A stretch of 64,000 nt of DNA from Niabella sp. (GTDB lineage: Bacteria; Bacteroidota; Bacteroidia; Chitinophagales; Chitinophagaceae). The position numbers were made by a program, and so were the translations under genes. Numbering within the stretch: the stretch's first letter is position 1; every line of letters begins with the position of its first letter. Below the pieces are notes generated by a model. It was not told the DNA's origin and made no database searches. It was given only the letters and a program-made list of their open reading frames with translations. The stretch is from positions 277,679-341,678 of the forward strand of contig NZ_JASLGT010000011.1 in assembly GCF_030150205.1 (NCBI RefSeq). Direction: 5' to 3'. Positions 35,535-44,752 of this stretch are shown in pieces.

Positions 35535-35960
35535 CTAGACAGTGCCGTCTGTGATCATATCGTACACCACTACCCGCTCCCAGAGGTGACTGTATTTTTC
35601 TACAAAGGCTTTATGCAGGGGATGTACCTGGTAATCGTCCTGATCCTTCGTGTTGTTAAAGTACATAAGCTCAGAAACCTGGAAACTATTATCAACAACC
35701 TCCCGTTTTACGGTGGAGGCCGGCGTACCAATAAGCAGCTGCCGCACCTGCGGAATGGCTTTCAGCGTTTTTAAACCGGTGATCAGGGCGTTCTTATCGG
35801 CCTCAGCATCCGGATTTTTTAACCAGAAGAACACATGATGAATAACCTGTTGCCGCGGTGCTCCCGGATGTTGGCTTATGACCGCTGGTGAAGCCGCCAG
35901 TACTGCTGCATTCTTTATAAATCGTCTCCGGGTATGCGTACGCTTGTTTTTATGCTGCAT
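35535..35960 (-). CDS. Exported Dabb (stress-responsive alpha/beta-barrel) domain protein
   Basis: The 141-residue protein starts with a twin-arginine-like leader (THTRRRFIKNAAVLAASPAV). The Dabb fold follows: VIHHVFFWLKNPDAEADKNA, then LITGLKTLKAIPQ and SFQVSELMYFNNTKDQDDYQ, then HPLHKAFVEKYSHLW. Dabb proteins are small dimeric ferredoxin-like barrels, some acting as olivetolic acid cyclase-like or heme-related enzymes; a Tat-exported form is common in Bacteroidota but of unknown role. It is a single gene. Confidence 0.85.
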   Translation of the reverse strand: MQHKNKRTHTRRRFIKNAAVLAASPAVISQHPGAPRQQVIHHVFFWLKNPDAEADKNALITGLKTLKAIPQVRQLLIGTPASTVKREVVDNSFQVSELMYFNNTKDQDDYQVHPLHKAFVEKYSHLWERVVVYDMITDGTV

Positions 35961-36273
35961 ATGCTGTATTTAAAATGATCAACCGATGTGATCGCATAAA
36001 GATACGGAAAGCCGGTGCAATGATGACACTGCTTTGCAGATGCGTCTTGTAAAGCAGAGGCTCCAAATGGAAACCTTGAACAAGGGTAACGAAGGAAAAG
36101 CTTCATTGATTCCCTATACATCATATAAGCGGTTATTGCAGGGTTTTATACATCTGGTTTATAGTAACAACTCCCGGTGTGCTCCCAGCATGCGGGCGAT
36201 GCGGGCCTGCTGACAGAACATCAAGTAAGAAACGTAATCTAACGTGAAACTTTAAACCTGGAACCAAACCAAA
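35961..36273. other. Intergenic region downstream of jetC, no gene seen
   Basis: This stretch of about 310 bp lies between the jetC stop and the start of the Dabb gene, where a jetD gene would be expected. I see no frame resembling a jetD (DUF3322/DUF2220) product. The end near jetC carries an AACGTAATCTAACGTGAAAC, TTTAAAC repeat that recurs (inverted) near 48470-48510. Confidence 0.6.
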
Positions 36274-39200
36274 CTAAGACGCCTTCTTCATCTGTTTCTG
36301 CAACTCTTTAATGGTCATATTATACATAATGCTATGCCGGTTGTTTACCCGCTGTGCTAAGTGCACATGGGCAATATAATCCTGTACGATCTGGATCTTG
36401 TCGCTGGGGGTCACCACCAGTAATTGTAGGTGTAATTGTTTACACAGTTCCATCAGGTAAGTAGCTTTATCCTCATCCTGGTTACTAAAGCTTTCATCTA
36501 CTGCAATAAACCGCAGGCTGCGACTGTTCTTTCCTTCGCGGGTAATACCAAACTGGTAGGCAATAGCGCTACAAAGGATGGTATAGGTAAGCTGGGCCTT
36601 TTCCCCGCCAGACAGCTGTCCCATCTGGCGATAGGTCTTTTTAAGCTCCCCGGTATTCCGGTACTTTTCGTCGGCCCAGAATTCGAACCAGTTCCGTACA
36701 TCCATCACCCTTGCCCGGTAGGTTTCGCTTTCATCCAGGCTATCGATCAGCGGTTGCACTTTCTGGCGGAAATGCGTTGCCTTATCTTCGAAACTGCTTT
36801 GCTGCCAGTTGGCCGCCTGCGGTAAGGCATCCAGCAAGGCATTGCGGAACGCATTTACCGTAGCGTCCTGTACCTTTCGTTTCCCCAGCTGGATATAGGT
36901 ATCCGGGAGCTTGTTAAAGTTGATACCACCCAGTGACTGGTTCAGCTTGTTTACACTATTATTGATCTCCCGCTCCCATTTTTCCATTTCCTCATTCAGT
37001 CCTCCGATCTTATAAGTAATGGTATCGTTGACAAAGTTTTCAAAATCCTTGCGGTACTTCGGAAGATTTTCACTGGTCAGCTTGTCCAGCCATTCTTTAA
37101 ATTCCTCCGCATGTTCCGCTTCTTCCGGAAGGAACTGTACATCGCTATACCAGTCAGGAAAACGCTGCAGCAAGGCCGGAGATGGATTTTTGATCTGGCT
37201 GATGCTGCGGTTTAAATGGGTTTCCTCCTTATGCAATAACCGCTGTACCTCCTGTGTTTCGTTTTCGAGTTGTGTTCTGAACTGCGCATATACCGTTTCC
37301 ATGTTTTCGAGGGTTACTACAGCCAGGATGTTGGCATGCTGCTGCTGAAACTGAAGCAGGGCTTCTTTATCTGTTTCGGTAATATGCTGTAACAGTAATT
37401 GCAACTGTTCCCGCTGCTGCTCCATGGCTGCACTGCTGTTTTGCAGGGTTGTTTTGGCCTGGGCCGCCAGCTCCCAGTTTTTCTGTACTTCCTGGCGCTG
37501 CCGGACAATCTCTTCCAGCTGTGCCGTCAATTCCTGCAACTGGTTGTTGCTTTTACCCAATGCTTTCAGCTGCTCCTCTGTTTTATGAATATTCCGTTGA
37601 ATACCCGCTACGTCCAGCAAGGCAAAACCACTATGCTCCTGCAAGCGGTTCAGCGCATAAAATTGCTTCTGCAGCCGGGCAGCCCGGTTACGGCAGCGTT
37701 CAATGATCTCCGCCGTATTGGAAAGTTCATCGGCTAATTTATTCCGGTCGCGGATCAACGCTTCCTTCTTGCTTTCATTATTCCAGCCCATTACATAACG
37801 TCCTGCATCATTGCTACCCGGCCGGTCATCCTTTTCATGACGGTCGCGGTTTTTGATCAGTCCGTTCAGGGTGATCGCCTTATCATAGCGCTCCATAGGT
37901 TTTTCATCTTCCAGGCAGGTATAAGAGAACTGTTGGATCACCTGTTGCTGCACCCAGCCGGAAAGCGGGTGTTCCGGATGAAAATCGAGTTTATGATATA
38001 CCGTATCGTCTTCGGCAATCATTTGAAGGGTATCCAGCACCCGGTAATATACCAGCCGGGTTCCGGTATTGGTCTGGTTCAGGTAACGGGTTACTTTTTT
38101 ATAATATTGATCCGGTACCAGCAGCCGCAGTGAAAATGCATATAATAGTTTTTCAATTGCCGGCTGCCAGTCCTGTTCTTCGGGTTTCACCTGCATCAGC
38201 TCACCCGCAAAAGGCAGTTCGGTCGTATCCAGCTTCAGTGCGGCACATAATTGCCGCCGAACCTGTACCAGGTGTGCCGGAATATTGCTTTTACTATGCA
38301 GCAGGATGTTTAGTTCCTCTTCCAGTTTCTGTTTTGCCTCGCCGGCTTTTTTATGCTGGTTCCTGGCGTCAAAATCATCGGTCTCATTCAGCCGGTTTTC
38401 TTTTTCGAGCCGCTGTGTAGCGTGACCGGCTTCCTTCAGTACCCGTTTGTATCCCTCCTCATCAGAAGCCGTTTTGTCTTCCAGGTGCAGCGTGGTACAC
38501 CATTCTGTAAATAGTGCCAGGTTTTCTTCTGCGGCCGCTCTTTTGGCCTGCAATGCCTGCAGCTCCTGTTCCAGTTGTTTTAAACGCTGACCCGCCTGGT
38601 TCTGATCGATCTGGTTGCGGGTAATGCGCTCTTCTTCGTGCAGCGCATCAATACCCGCTCTTGCCGCTGTTGTTTTTTCTTCCAGTTCTTTAATGCCGGC
38701 GCGGGCTTCTTCCAACGCCTGCTGTAACAATAAGTCCTGGGTATACCCTTTCCATGCTGCGGCCGTATGCAGGGCTTTTTGTACTTCCTGTTGCCGGGCC
38801 TGCAAGTTTCTGAATCCTGCATAATGTTCCTGTACGGGCTGCAACAGCCGGATCTGCTCCTCTGCTTTCTCAATATTCCGCTGGGCATCCAGCAAGGTAG
38901 CCAGGTGTTTTTTCAGTTCCTGGAACAGGGATTCCATATCCCGGGGTTCCAGCATATGGGTGCGGATAAAATCATCCAGGTTGCCCAGCACTTTGATCCC
39001 TACCGTTTGGTTAAAGAGGGTAAGCGCCTGTATGCTCTGCATTCCCAGCACATCTACCAGGCGATAGGCATATTTGCTGGCCGCATCAAACCATTCTACC
39101 TGTTTCCGGCTTCCTTTATTGTATTGCTGATCCAACCGGCGCTTCCAGGCATTACCCAGGTCAAAGGGTTTGAAGTCTTCTTCAATATGCAGACTTTTAT

Positions 39201-39657
39201 GGGCCACACCAAACACGCGCTTCATATCCCCGTTATTAAAGTACCGCACCTGGAACAGGGTTACTTCCTGCATCGCCTCGTTGGTAAAATTAGCCAGCAG
39301 GATGCTATAGGCTTCTTCCCGGTTCTCCCGCAGGTAAAGCGCTTTTGTAACGCCGTTCTCAGTATTAATGGTGCCATAACCACCCAGTACATAGGTTTCC
39401 TCTGTACGGTCGCCTTTTTTTTCACTGCCACTGCTCTGGTTATAAAACCGGTATTTTTTCTCCGGTACAATTAATGTTAACAGGGCATCTACAAAGGTGG
39501 TTTTCCCGCTTCCGTTAGATCCGGTAAGCAAACTGGTTTCGCCGCCCGGCATAATGGTATGGATCTGCTCATCAAAGGTTCCCCAGTTAAAAACCTCCAT
39601 ATACTGCAGGCGAAAGCCGCTCTTTTCATTATCCGTGCTGAATACGCTTAGCTGCAT
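36274..39657 (-). CDS. jetC: JetC-like SMC/MukB-type ATPase of a Wadjet-like operon
   Basis: The 1127-residue protein has an N-terminal ATPase half with Walker A in LLTGSNGSGKTTFVDALL (about residues 42-60), long coiled coils (about 270-450 and 640-830), a hinge-like middle, and a C-terminal half with the signature motif QLSGGEKAQLTYTI and Walker B in LRFIAVDESFSNQDEDKA. This is the layout of JetC/MksB-like SMC ATPases. The start overlaps the end of jetB by 29 bp, so the two are probably translated together. In Wadjet systems JetABC form a loop-extruding motor that feeds plasmid DNA to the JetD nuclease. No jetD follows, so this operon may serve as an MksBEF-like condensin, or borrow a nuclease from elsewhere. 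Confidence 0.9.
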   Translation of the reverse strand: MQLSVFSTDNEKSGFRLQYMEVFNWGTFDEQIHTIMPGGETSLLTGSNGSGKTTFVDALLTLIVPEKKYRFYNQSSGSEKKGDRTEETYVLGGYGTINTENGVTKALYLRENREEAYSILLANFTNEAMQEVTLFQVRYFNNGDMKRVFGVAHKSLHIEEDFKPFDLGNAWKRRLDQQYNKGSRKQVEWFDAASKYAYRLVDVLGMQSIQALTLFNQTVGIKVLGNLDDFIRTHMLEPRDMESLFQELKKHLATLLDAQRNIEKAEEQIRLLQPVQEHYAGFRNLQARQQEVQKALHTAAAWKGYTQDLLLQQALEEARAGIKELEEKTTAARAGIDALHEEERITRNQIDQNQAGQRLKQLEQELQALQAKRAAAEENLALFTEWCTTLHLEDKTASDEEGYKRVLKEAGHATQRLEKENRLNETDDFDARNQHKKAGEAKQKLEEELNILLHSKSNIPAHLVQVRRQLCAALKLDTTELPFAGELMQVKPEEQDWQPAIEKLLYAFSLRLLVPDQYYKKVTRYLNQTNTGTRLVYYRVLDTLQMIAEDDTVYHKLDFHPEHPLSGWVQQQVIQQFSYTCLEDEKPMERYDKAITLNGLIKNRDRHEKDDRPGSNDAGRYVMGWNNESKKEALIRDRNKLADELSNTAEIIERCRNRAARLQKQFYALNRLQEHSGFALLDVAGIQRNIHKTEEQLKALGKSNNQLQELTAQLEEIVRQRQEVQKNWELAAQAKTTLQNSSAAMEQQREQLQLLLQHITETDKEALLQFQQQHANILAVVTLENMETVYAQFRTQLENETQEVQRLLHKEETHLNRSISQIKNPSPALLQRFPDWYSDVQFLPEEAEHAEEFKEWLDKLTSENLPKYRKDFENFVNDTITYKIGGLNEEMEKWEREINNSVNKLNQSLGGINFNKLPDTYIQLGKRKVQDATVNAFRNALLDALPQAANWQQSSFEDKATHFRQKVQPLIDSLDESETYRARVMDVRNWFEFWADEKYRNTGELKKTYRQMGQLSGGEKAQLTYTILCSAIAYQFGITREGKNSRSLRFIAVDESFSNQDEDKATYLMELCKQLHLQLLVVTPSDKIQIVQDYIAHVHLAQRVNNRHSIMYNMTIKELQKQMKKAS

Positions 39658-40219
39658 GTGCTGTTAATTGCTGTTTAAAATCTTCTAAAACTTCACTGTC
39701 TACCCGGGCCTTGATCAGCTTTTTTATCCGGAATTTTTGTTCATCCGCCACTTCATGTGTACCGGAACGCTCCAGGAAACCATTTTCCACCGCCCGCTCA
39801 ATGAGCCGGTCAATGTCCTTCAGCATTTTTACCCTGCTGGCGTTTTCTTTAAAGAACAGTTCGGCATATTCTTTTATCTCTCTTCGTTTCTTGATCAATT
39901 CGCGCTGCGTGGCCTCTCCTACTTCAAATTCGGCCATCATATCCCGCAGCAATACCAGCATTACGCTTTCATCATAGGCCAGCGCCCGGCGCTGCACCCA
40001 GCTTACACTGGTGGCATCTTCTTCCGATACGGTGTGCTTTATATAGGCATAGCCGTCCTGCTCATCCAATACCAGGGTTAGTCCCAGCCGTTGTAAAAAA
40101 GCAGTGAGCTCCGCTTTGTACTGCTGTAATTTTTCCCAGGTACTTTTTTCAAGATACTCCACAGGTCCCTTTAGCAGTTTAATGAATACGGGCGTAAACG
40201 TGTGTATTTTTTCAGCCAT
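39629..40219 (-). CDS. jetB: JetB-like (DUF4194, MukE-type) kleisin-associated subunit
   Basis: The start at 40219 (MAEKIHTFTPVF) is preferred to an in-frame ATG 19 codons upstream that would overlap jetA. The protein of 196 residues is a winged-helix type subunit: LLKGPVEYLEKSTWEKLQQY, YIKHTVSEEDATSVSWVQRR, ALAYDESVMLVLLRDMMAEF and LIERAVENGFLERSG match DUF4194/JetB proteins. It lies between jetA (10-bp gap) and jetC (29-bp overlap). Confidence 0.88.
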   Translation of the reverse strand: MAEKIHTFTPVFIKLLKGPVEYLEKSTWEKLQQYKAELTAFLQRLGLTLVLDEQDGYAYIKHTVSEEDATSVSWVQRRALAYDESVMLVLLRDMMAEFEVGEATQRELIKKRREIKEYAELFFKENASRVKMLKDIDRLIERAVENGFLERSGTHEVADEQKFRIKKLIKARVDSEVLEDFKQQLTAHAAKRIQHG

Positions 40220-40229
40220 CCGATTGCTT

Positions 40230-41699
40230 CTATTTACTAAATAACAAATAAGGTACTTCCACAAACTTATCAGCATTGCTGTTTAGCGGGATCAGTTCTA
40301 CCGCGTTGCCTACCACCTGTACCTTTTTTGATTTTTCTTTTAAAAAACTATAATAACTGATCACTTCGGCCAGGCCATGCTCCAGCTGTGTGGCTTCAAT
40401 GATCTCTTTTAAGGTTGCCGTTTGTTTATGTTCCAGCACCTGTTCTACTTTTTTCCAAAGCTGCTTTTTATCAATAAAACTGGTATTCAGCAGCCGGTTA
40501 AACCGGTCAATATCGGCGATCTTTTCCACGGCCGCAGCGGGTTGTTTTAAGGCCCCGGCTGTTTTTTTTGCTTCCAGCGTCAGGGAACGATCCATCACCA
40601 TCCGGATGTCGGAAGCTTCTTCCAGCACCAGTCCGGCCGTTACGGGCTCTTCCTCCATCAGCTCAAAGATGAGCTCCTTGATGCCACCGATCTGCTGACG
40701 CAGCCTCCGGTGCCGGGCAATTTCTTTTTCGGTAATGATCCGGCTGAGTTTTTCCGCCATCCGGTCATTGGCATCATATACAGACCGCCCCTGCTCCAGC
40801 AGGAACGATTTTACGTTTTGGAGGAAATCGGTGTCTGCCTCCAGCTGGCGGTCATCCAGCAGGGACAGTAATTGTTCGGTCAATTGCCGCCATTCCTCCT
40901 GTCCGCTGCGGGAAATAAGAAAGTCCCAGAAAGCATAAAAGCTTTTTCCCTGGTTACTGCTGCGCAGTGCATCATAGGATTCGAAGGCAAAGCCCACAAT
41001 GGCGCCTTTATTTTGCTCGGCGCGGGTATGCTGCTCTACAATGCTGCGATGGATCTGTTTAAAATTATCTTCAACTTCCCTGAAATCCCCGATCAGTTCA
41101 TAACAAAGCTTAATAAACAGGTCAAGCCGTTCCTGTACCTGCGCATTATTGTACCGCTGTGGGGCTACCCCCAGCTCCAGCGCCCGGATCTCTTTATCGA
41201 TCTCGGCCTTCCGGTCTTTCAGGATCTGTAGTTTGCGTTCGCGATCGTCTTCTGTGTTTTCCACCATGTCCCGCAGGGAAGAAAACAACATTTTAAACCG
41301 GCTTTCCGTACCCACATGGTGCTGCCCCAGCTGCAGGTTCTGCATCCATTGAAATACTTTTTCCGTATGTGCGCTCAACTGGTAATTGGTGTTTCCTTCG
41401 GTGTCCGGAAAATCCTGCAGGATCCTTTTTTGCACCCAGCTCAACAGGTATTTGCGGCTGCGGCTTTCTTCATCTTCCCCGAAATCGATCCGGGCCTCTT
41501 CCCAGTCTTCCGTACCATCTGCATGGGCGCCCAGGGTTTCCGCCAGCAAGGGCACCAGCTGGTCTTCCCGGACCACCATCCGGCGGTTTTCCTTAAAAAC
41601 GGTATATAAAAAGGGCAGCACCCAGCCTGCGTTACGAAGCCGTAACATTTGCAGCGCCGGTGAAGCATTAATTAAAAACGCAATTTGCTCGCTTGTCAT
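40230..41699 (-). CDS. jetA: JetA-like (DUF3375, MukF-type kleisin) subunit
   Basis: The 489-residue protein matches DUF3375: MTSEQIAFLINASPALQMLR, then LRNAGWVLPFLYTVFKEN, SWVQKRILQDFPDTEGNTNY and LSAHTEKVFQWMQNL at the N-terminus with winged-helix character, a helical middle (SRFKMLFSSLRDMVENTEDD), RSSNQGKSFYAFWDFLISRS and a C-terminal winged helix. In Wadjet the JetA kleisin bridges the JetC heads. It is the first gene of the jetABC operon, with about 340 bp of intergenic DNA upstream. Confidence 0.9.
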   Translation of the reverse strand: MTSEQIAFLINASPALQMLRLRNAGWVLPFLYTVFKENRRMVVREDQLVPLLAETLGAHADGTEDWEEARIDFGEDEESRSRKYLLSWVQKRILQDFPDTEGNTNYQLSAHTEKVFQWMQNLQLGQHHVGTESRFKMLFSSLRDMVENTEDDRERKLQILKDRKAEIDKEIRALELGVAPQRYNNAQVQERLDLFIKLCYELIGDFREVEDNFKQIHRSIVEQHTRAEQNKGAIVGFAFESYDALRSSNQGKSFYAFWDFLISRSGQEEWRQLTEQLLSLLDDRQLEADTDFLQNVKSFLLEQGRSVYDANDRMAEKLSRIITEKEIARHRRLRQQIGGIKELIFELMEEEPVTAGLVLEEASDIRMVMDRSLTLEAKKTAGALKQPAAAVEKIADIDRFNRLLNTSFIDKKQLWKKVEQVLEHKQTATLKEIIEATQLEHGLAEVISYYSFLKEKSKKVQVVGNAVELIPLNSNADKFVEVPYLLFSK

Positions 41700-42041
41700 A
41701 CCTCTACAAAATCATCGCTTTACAATGGGGGCCTGCAAAATAAGATAATCTGCCGAGATTTTAGAACTGAACATTGAGGGCCCCGGGGGCCTGCAACGCA
41801 GCGGCAATGAATGGATTTGCTATAAAGCCGATTGCTGCATCAAATAAACAAGAAAGGTGATCTCAAGGTATCTTATTAATATCATTTTAAAATAGATATA
41901 AATATAATTATAAAATTGATAATTAATTAAATGATAAATTTATATTTAATTAATAAATAGACATATTGAACCAGAGCTCCGGAAAATGAAGTCCTGCTCT
42001 CCCAAGCCAGGAGTTAAGACATTATGAAGGCATATTGAAGA
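41700..42041. other. Intergenic region upstream of jetA with an AT-only-like block
   Basis: No gene is seen. Positions 41871-41966 are almost purely A and T (TTAATTAAATGATAAATTTA and similar), far from the roughly even base composition around. It must contain the jetA promoter and the 3' end of the VKOR transcript. A GC-rich GGGCCCCGGGGGCC stretch lies at 41778-41791. Confidence 0.7.
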
Positions 42042-43241
42042 CTATTGAGCCGGTGCCTTCCGGGCCCGGGCTTGTAATTCCCTCATCAAAACCGACCGTA
42101 CCACTCCCGGACGGGTATCTTTTATTTGCCGGCCATTTAAAAAAACGGTGGGAGTTCCCTCGATGCCCAGTTCCGCTCCCTGCCGGATATCGGCCTGGAG
42201 AACAGTTTCTGCCAGCGGACTTTCCCGGAAAAGATCAAAAGCCTGTATTTGCAGACCGCATTTCCGGGCCACTTCTACCGGGCTGATGGTTTCGGTACTG
42301 TTACTGTTAAGCCATATACGGTGATATTCTATAAATTTTCCCTGCTGTGCCGCAGCCAGGCCCGCCAGGGCTGCCTCGCAGGCACCGGTATGCACATTTT
42401 TGTCGATGAAATGATTACAATCGGTGTTTAGCGGAAACTGTTTAAATACGACCAAACATTCCTTGCCGAATTCTTTCACAATGGTTTCCGTTTCAGCAGA
42501 AAGGACCCGGCAAACGGGACAATAAAAATCGGTGAAGATCACCAGGGTCATAAGGCCTGAAGGATTACCGGCCATTGCATCTTCCCTTAAAAGGGGAATT
42601 TTCCGTACCAGTTGTTGATCGTAGTCTGCCAGTACAGCTTTAAAATCGACCTTTTGCGCGGCAGCTACGGAAAGCGCCAGTGCCTTTAGTCCCCAAAAGG
42701 CCGATAGTACAAAAAAGAAGGCCACCAGGAATCCAAAGGGCTTCCAGAAACGGCCCGGTCCGGCGTTTACAGGCTTACGGCTGCTAAAACTGCTGAAGAA
42801 CTGCGGGAACCCATATCTATTTATTTTTATCAGCAAGAAAAACAGCAGAAAATTGATCCCGTGAACCAGTGAACATAAGGGACAGAACATTGCGGGATGC
42901 CGGAGCATCAATCCGGTAAAGAACAAGCCGGTGACCACACTACAGAAGGTAACCGTAAAAATTAAAAAACGACTTCCGGGCAAAAAAGCCTTTCCAAACA
43001 ACCGGGGAACGAGGAACAGCAAACCCAGTACAAAATAATACAGCATCCCCCAACCTCCCAGGGGCAAACCGAATACTTCGGCAAAAGAGCTGGTAAGCGC
43101 CCCATTGCAACTGCTGCCAAAAACAGCGGAGCAGAGATCGGGCCCGCCGGCGTGCAGATGTTTGTAAAAAAGGTAACGGGAAATAAGGCCCCCCGATATG
43201 GCCAATATTGCAACTCCTGTTATTGCCAGCATTCTTTTCAT
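42042..43241 (-). CDS. VKOR-DsbA fusion, membrane disulfide-bond-forming enzyme
   Basis: The 399-residue protein has a vitamin K epoxide reductase domain with four to five membrane helices (residues about 1-150): the loop cysteines in DLCSAVFGSSCNGAL and the active CPLC in HPAMFCPLCSLVHG near residue 120. After another membrane helix (GFLVAFFFVLSAFWGL) a periplasmic thioredoxin/DsbA-like domain follows with CPVC in FTDFYCPVCRVLS and the cis-Pro loop GIEGTPTVFLNG. Such fusions oxidise secreted proteins and pass electrons to quinone. A small secreted protein with four Cys lies just upstream, separated by a terminator. Confidence 0.92.
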   Translation of the reverse strand: MKRMLAITGVAILAISGGLISRYLFYKHLHAGGPDLCSAVFGSSCNGALTSSFAEVFGLPLGGWGMLYYFVLGLLFLVPRLFGKAFLPGSRFLIFTVTFCSVVTGLFFTGLMLRHPAMFCPLCSLVHGINFLLFFLLIKINRYGFPQFFSSFSSRKPVNAGPGRFWKPFGFLVAFFFVLSAFWGLKALALSVAAAQKVDFKAVLADYDQQLVRKIPLLREDAMAGNPSGLMTLVIFTDFYCPVCRVLSAETETIVKEFGKECLVVFKQFPLNTDCNHFIDKNVHTGACEAALAGLAAAQQGKFIEYHRIWLNSNSTETISPVEVARKCGLQIQAFDLFRESPLAETVLQADIRQGAELGIEGTPTVFLNGRQIKDTRPGVVRSVLMRELQARARKAPAQ

Positions 43242-43260
43242 GTGGGTATGGATTAATACT

Positions 43261-43295
43261 CAAAAAATAAGGCACCTGTAATATGGTGCCTTATT
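43261..43295 (-). terminator. Rho-independent terminator of the small secreted protein gene
   Basis: On the minus strand AATAAGGCACC (43295-43285), an 8-nt loop and GGTGCCTTATT (43276-43266) form a perfect 11-bp stem followed by a T run (TTTTTTG). It lies 20 bp after the stop of the gene at 43316-43675 and just before the VKOR gene. Confidence 0.88.
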
Positions 43296-43315
43296 CCAAA
43301 ATGTCGAATATTTTA

Positions 43316-43675
43316 CTAGTTTGGATGCACCTTGCAGATCAGGGTTGCCTGACCGCCGGCACTGATCACTTCCTGCCAATCGTCAGTGGCACCAGCCTGG
43401 GTATAGCACCATCCTCCGGTGGTTGCTCCGCCGTACCGGACTGCTTTGCCGGTTGAATTGGGCACGCCGGATGCCTGACATTTGAAATTGCCATTGCCGC
43501 TATTGGTGATCACAATAGCGCTGTTGTCAGTAAAAAAGGGGTTGCCATTGCCATCGGCAAATGCGCATGTAAAATCCGTAATATGCACGGCAGCGTTGTT
43601 AACAGCCGCTTTCCAGCTGATGGTTAACGCGGCCACGGCAATAACTGCTGCAAACAGGATACTTAATTTTTTCAT
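43316..43675 (-). CDS. Small secreted four-cysteine protein of unknown function
   Basis: The 119-residue protein has a signal peptide (MKKLSILFAAVIAVAALTIS). The mature part of about 90 residues contains four Cys (in DFTCAFADG, NFKCQASG, GGWCYTQAG, TLICKVHP), enough for two disulfides, and is rich in Gly, Asn and Thr. No family is recognised. It has its own terminator and lies immediately upstream of the disulfide-forming VKOR-DsbA fusion, so it may be a substrate of that enzyme. Confidence 0.75.
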   Translation of the reverse strand: MKKLSILFAAVIAVAALTISWKAAVNNAAVHITDFTCAFADGNGNPFFTDNSAIVITNSGNGNFKCQASGVPNSTGKAVRYGGATTGGWCYTQAGATDDWQEVISAGGQATLICKVHPN

Positions 43676-43967
43676 TGTAATTTTTTTTAGTTATAAAAGA
43701 GTGTACGGAAACGGATGAATACGTTTTGGTTAAACTTTTAAGTTTTGTCACCAGCAACTATTTGCCGGCGTTTTAAATTTGATTAAATGAATCGCGGATA
43801 TCCAAAACGAAGGTACTCCTGCGACTGACCGGTTTCCAAATTCAGAGGGTCGCCAATTTGGGTGATTCTAAAAAAAACTTCCGGGCCGGGCCTGTATCAG
43901 GACTGCGCTTGCAAAAGCAGCAATGCTTTTCTTAAACACCAGGAGGCGCTCGCCATTCATTTTACGG

Positions 43968-44020
43968 AACAACACAAAAGAGCGCAGACCCGCTCCGGAT
44001 CTGCGCTCTTTTGTGTTGTT
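43968..44020 (-). terminator. Strong stem-loop downstream of the methyltransferase gene
   Basis: The two 21-bp arms at 43968-43988 and 44000-44020 are perfectly complementary (core AAAAGAGCGCAGA) with an 11-nt loop. The structure starts 12 bp after the methyltransferase stop codon. T-rich bases lie in the 3' arm (CTTTTGTGTTGTT), so it works as a terminator or 3'-end stabiliser. The remaining stretch 43676-43967 shows no gene. Confidence 0.8.
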
Positions 44021-44032
44021 TATTAATGAAAA

Positions 44033-44689
44033 TTATTTTTCCACGGAAACCGTGGTAAAATCCCTGCTGAACCGCTCACCGGTTTTACTTTCGATCGCTT
44101 CGGTTTGGGTTACCGACGCTGTAATTTTAAACGGACTTTTTTTGATCAGCTGCGCAATTTTTTCGTCGTTGTAAAGCGTAAAGCCATACTTTGTAAAAGG
44201 AAGCATTTGCATAAAGTGTTCCTGTGCAAAGGTAATGTTCAGCCGCCCTCCCGGTTTTAATACCCGGTACAGTTCCAGCAGCAACCGTTCCGGATCCTGC
44301 CAGAAGTAAATGGTATTTACCGTAAAGATCCGGTCCAGGTAGTTATCTACAAAAGGAATGTGCAGGCCGTCGTATAATTGAAACATTGCCTGTTTGTTTG
44401 CTACAAAAGCCTGGTTGACCGTTCCTGCTTCCCGGTTCATTTCCCTCGAAATGTCCAGCCCGTAATAAACAAGTCCTTCTTTTTGCTGCAGCAGGTACGG
44501 CAGATGCTTTCCGTTCCCATGTCCCAGCTCCAGGATACGGCTGTTTTCTGTAATGGAGAGCCGGTCGATGGCATCAACGGTCATACCGATATTGGAAGCA
44601 TGCATCATATCGGCTACTTCTATAGCCATGGCCCCGCTGGGCTGCCGCAACTGTCCGGCCAGTGTTTTTAACGCGTCGTTATCGCTCAT
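44033..44689 (-). CDS. Class I SAM-dependent methyltransferase
   Basis: The 218-residue protein shows the Rossmann methyltransferase motifs: motif I ILELGHGNGKHLPYL, an acidic end of strand two in VYYGLDISREM, and motif IV DRIFTVNTIYFWQDPERLLL, then LKPGGRLNITFAQE as in ubiquinone/menaquinone-type (Methyltransf_11) enzymes. The substrate is unknown; small molecules are typical. It is a single gene with a strong terminator. Confidence 0.88.
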   Translation of the reverse strand: MSDNDALKTLAGQLRQPSGAMAIEVADMMHASNIGMTVDAIDRLSITENSRILELGHGNGKHLPYLLQQKEGLVYYGLDISREMNREAGTVNQAFVANKQAMFQLYDGLHIPFVDNYLDRIFTVNTIYFWQDPERLLLELYRVLKPGGRLNITFAQEHFMQMLPFTKYGFTLYNDEKIAQLIKKSPFKITASVTQTEAIESKTGERFSRDFTTVSVEK

Positions 44690-44752
44690 ATATTTTTCCC
44701 GGTATTATACAGATGCAGTGCAGGAAGACCATCCCTCCTTTTACCTTAACCA

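Noticed and set aside
35915..36250. Minus-strand fragments reading MFCQQARIARMLGAHRELLL and following residues
   Set aside because: They vaguely recall a helix-turn-helix of a transposase, but are interrupted by stops and too short to support any call.
36274..39657. RecN, SbcC or Rad50-type repair ATPase
   Set aside because: The adjacent DUF3375 and DUF4194 genes and the overlap with the latter fit JetC; no SbcD/Mre11 partner is present.
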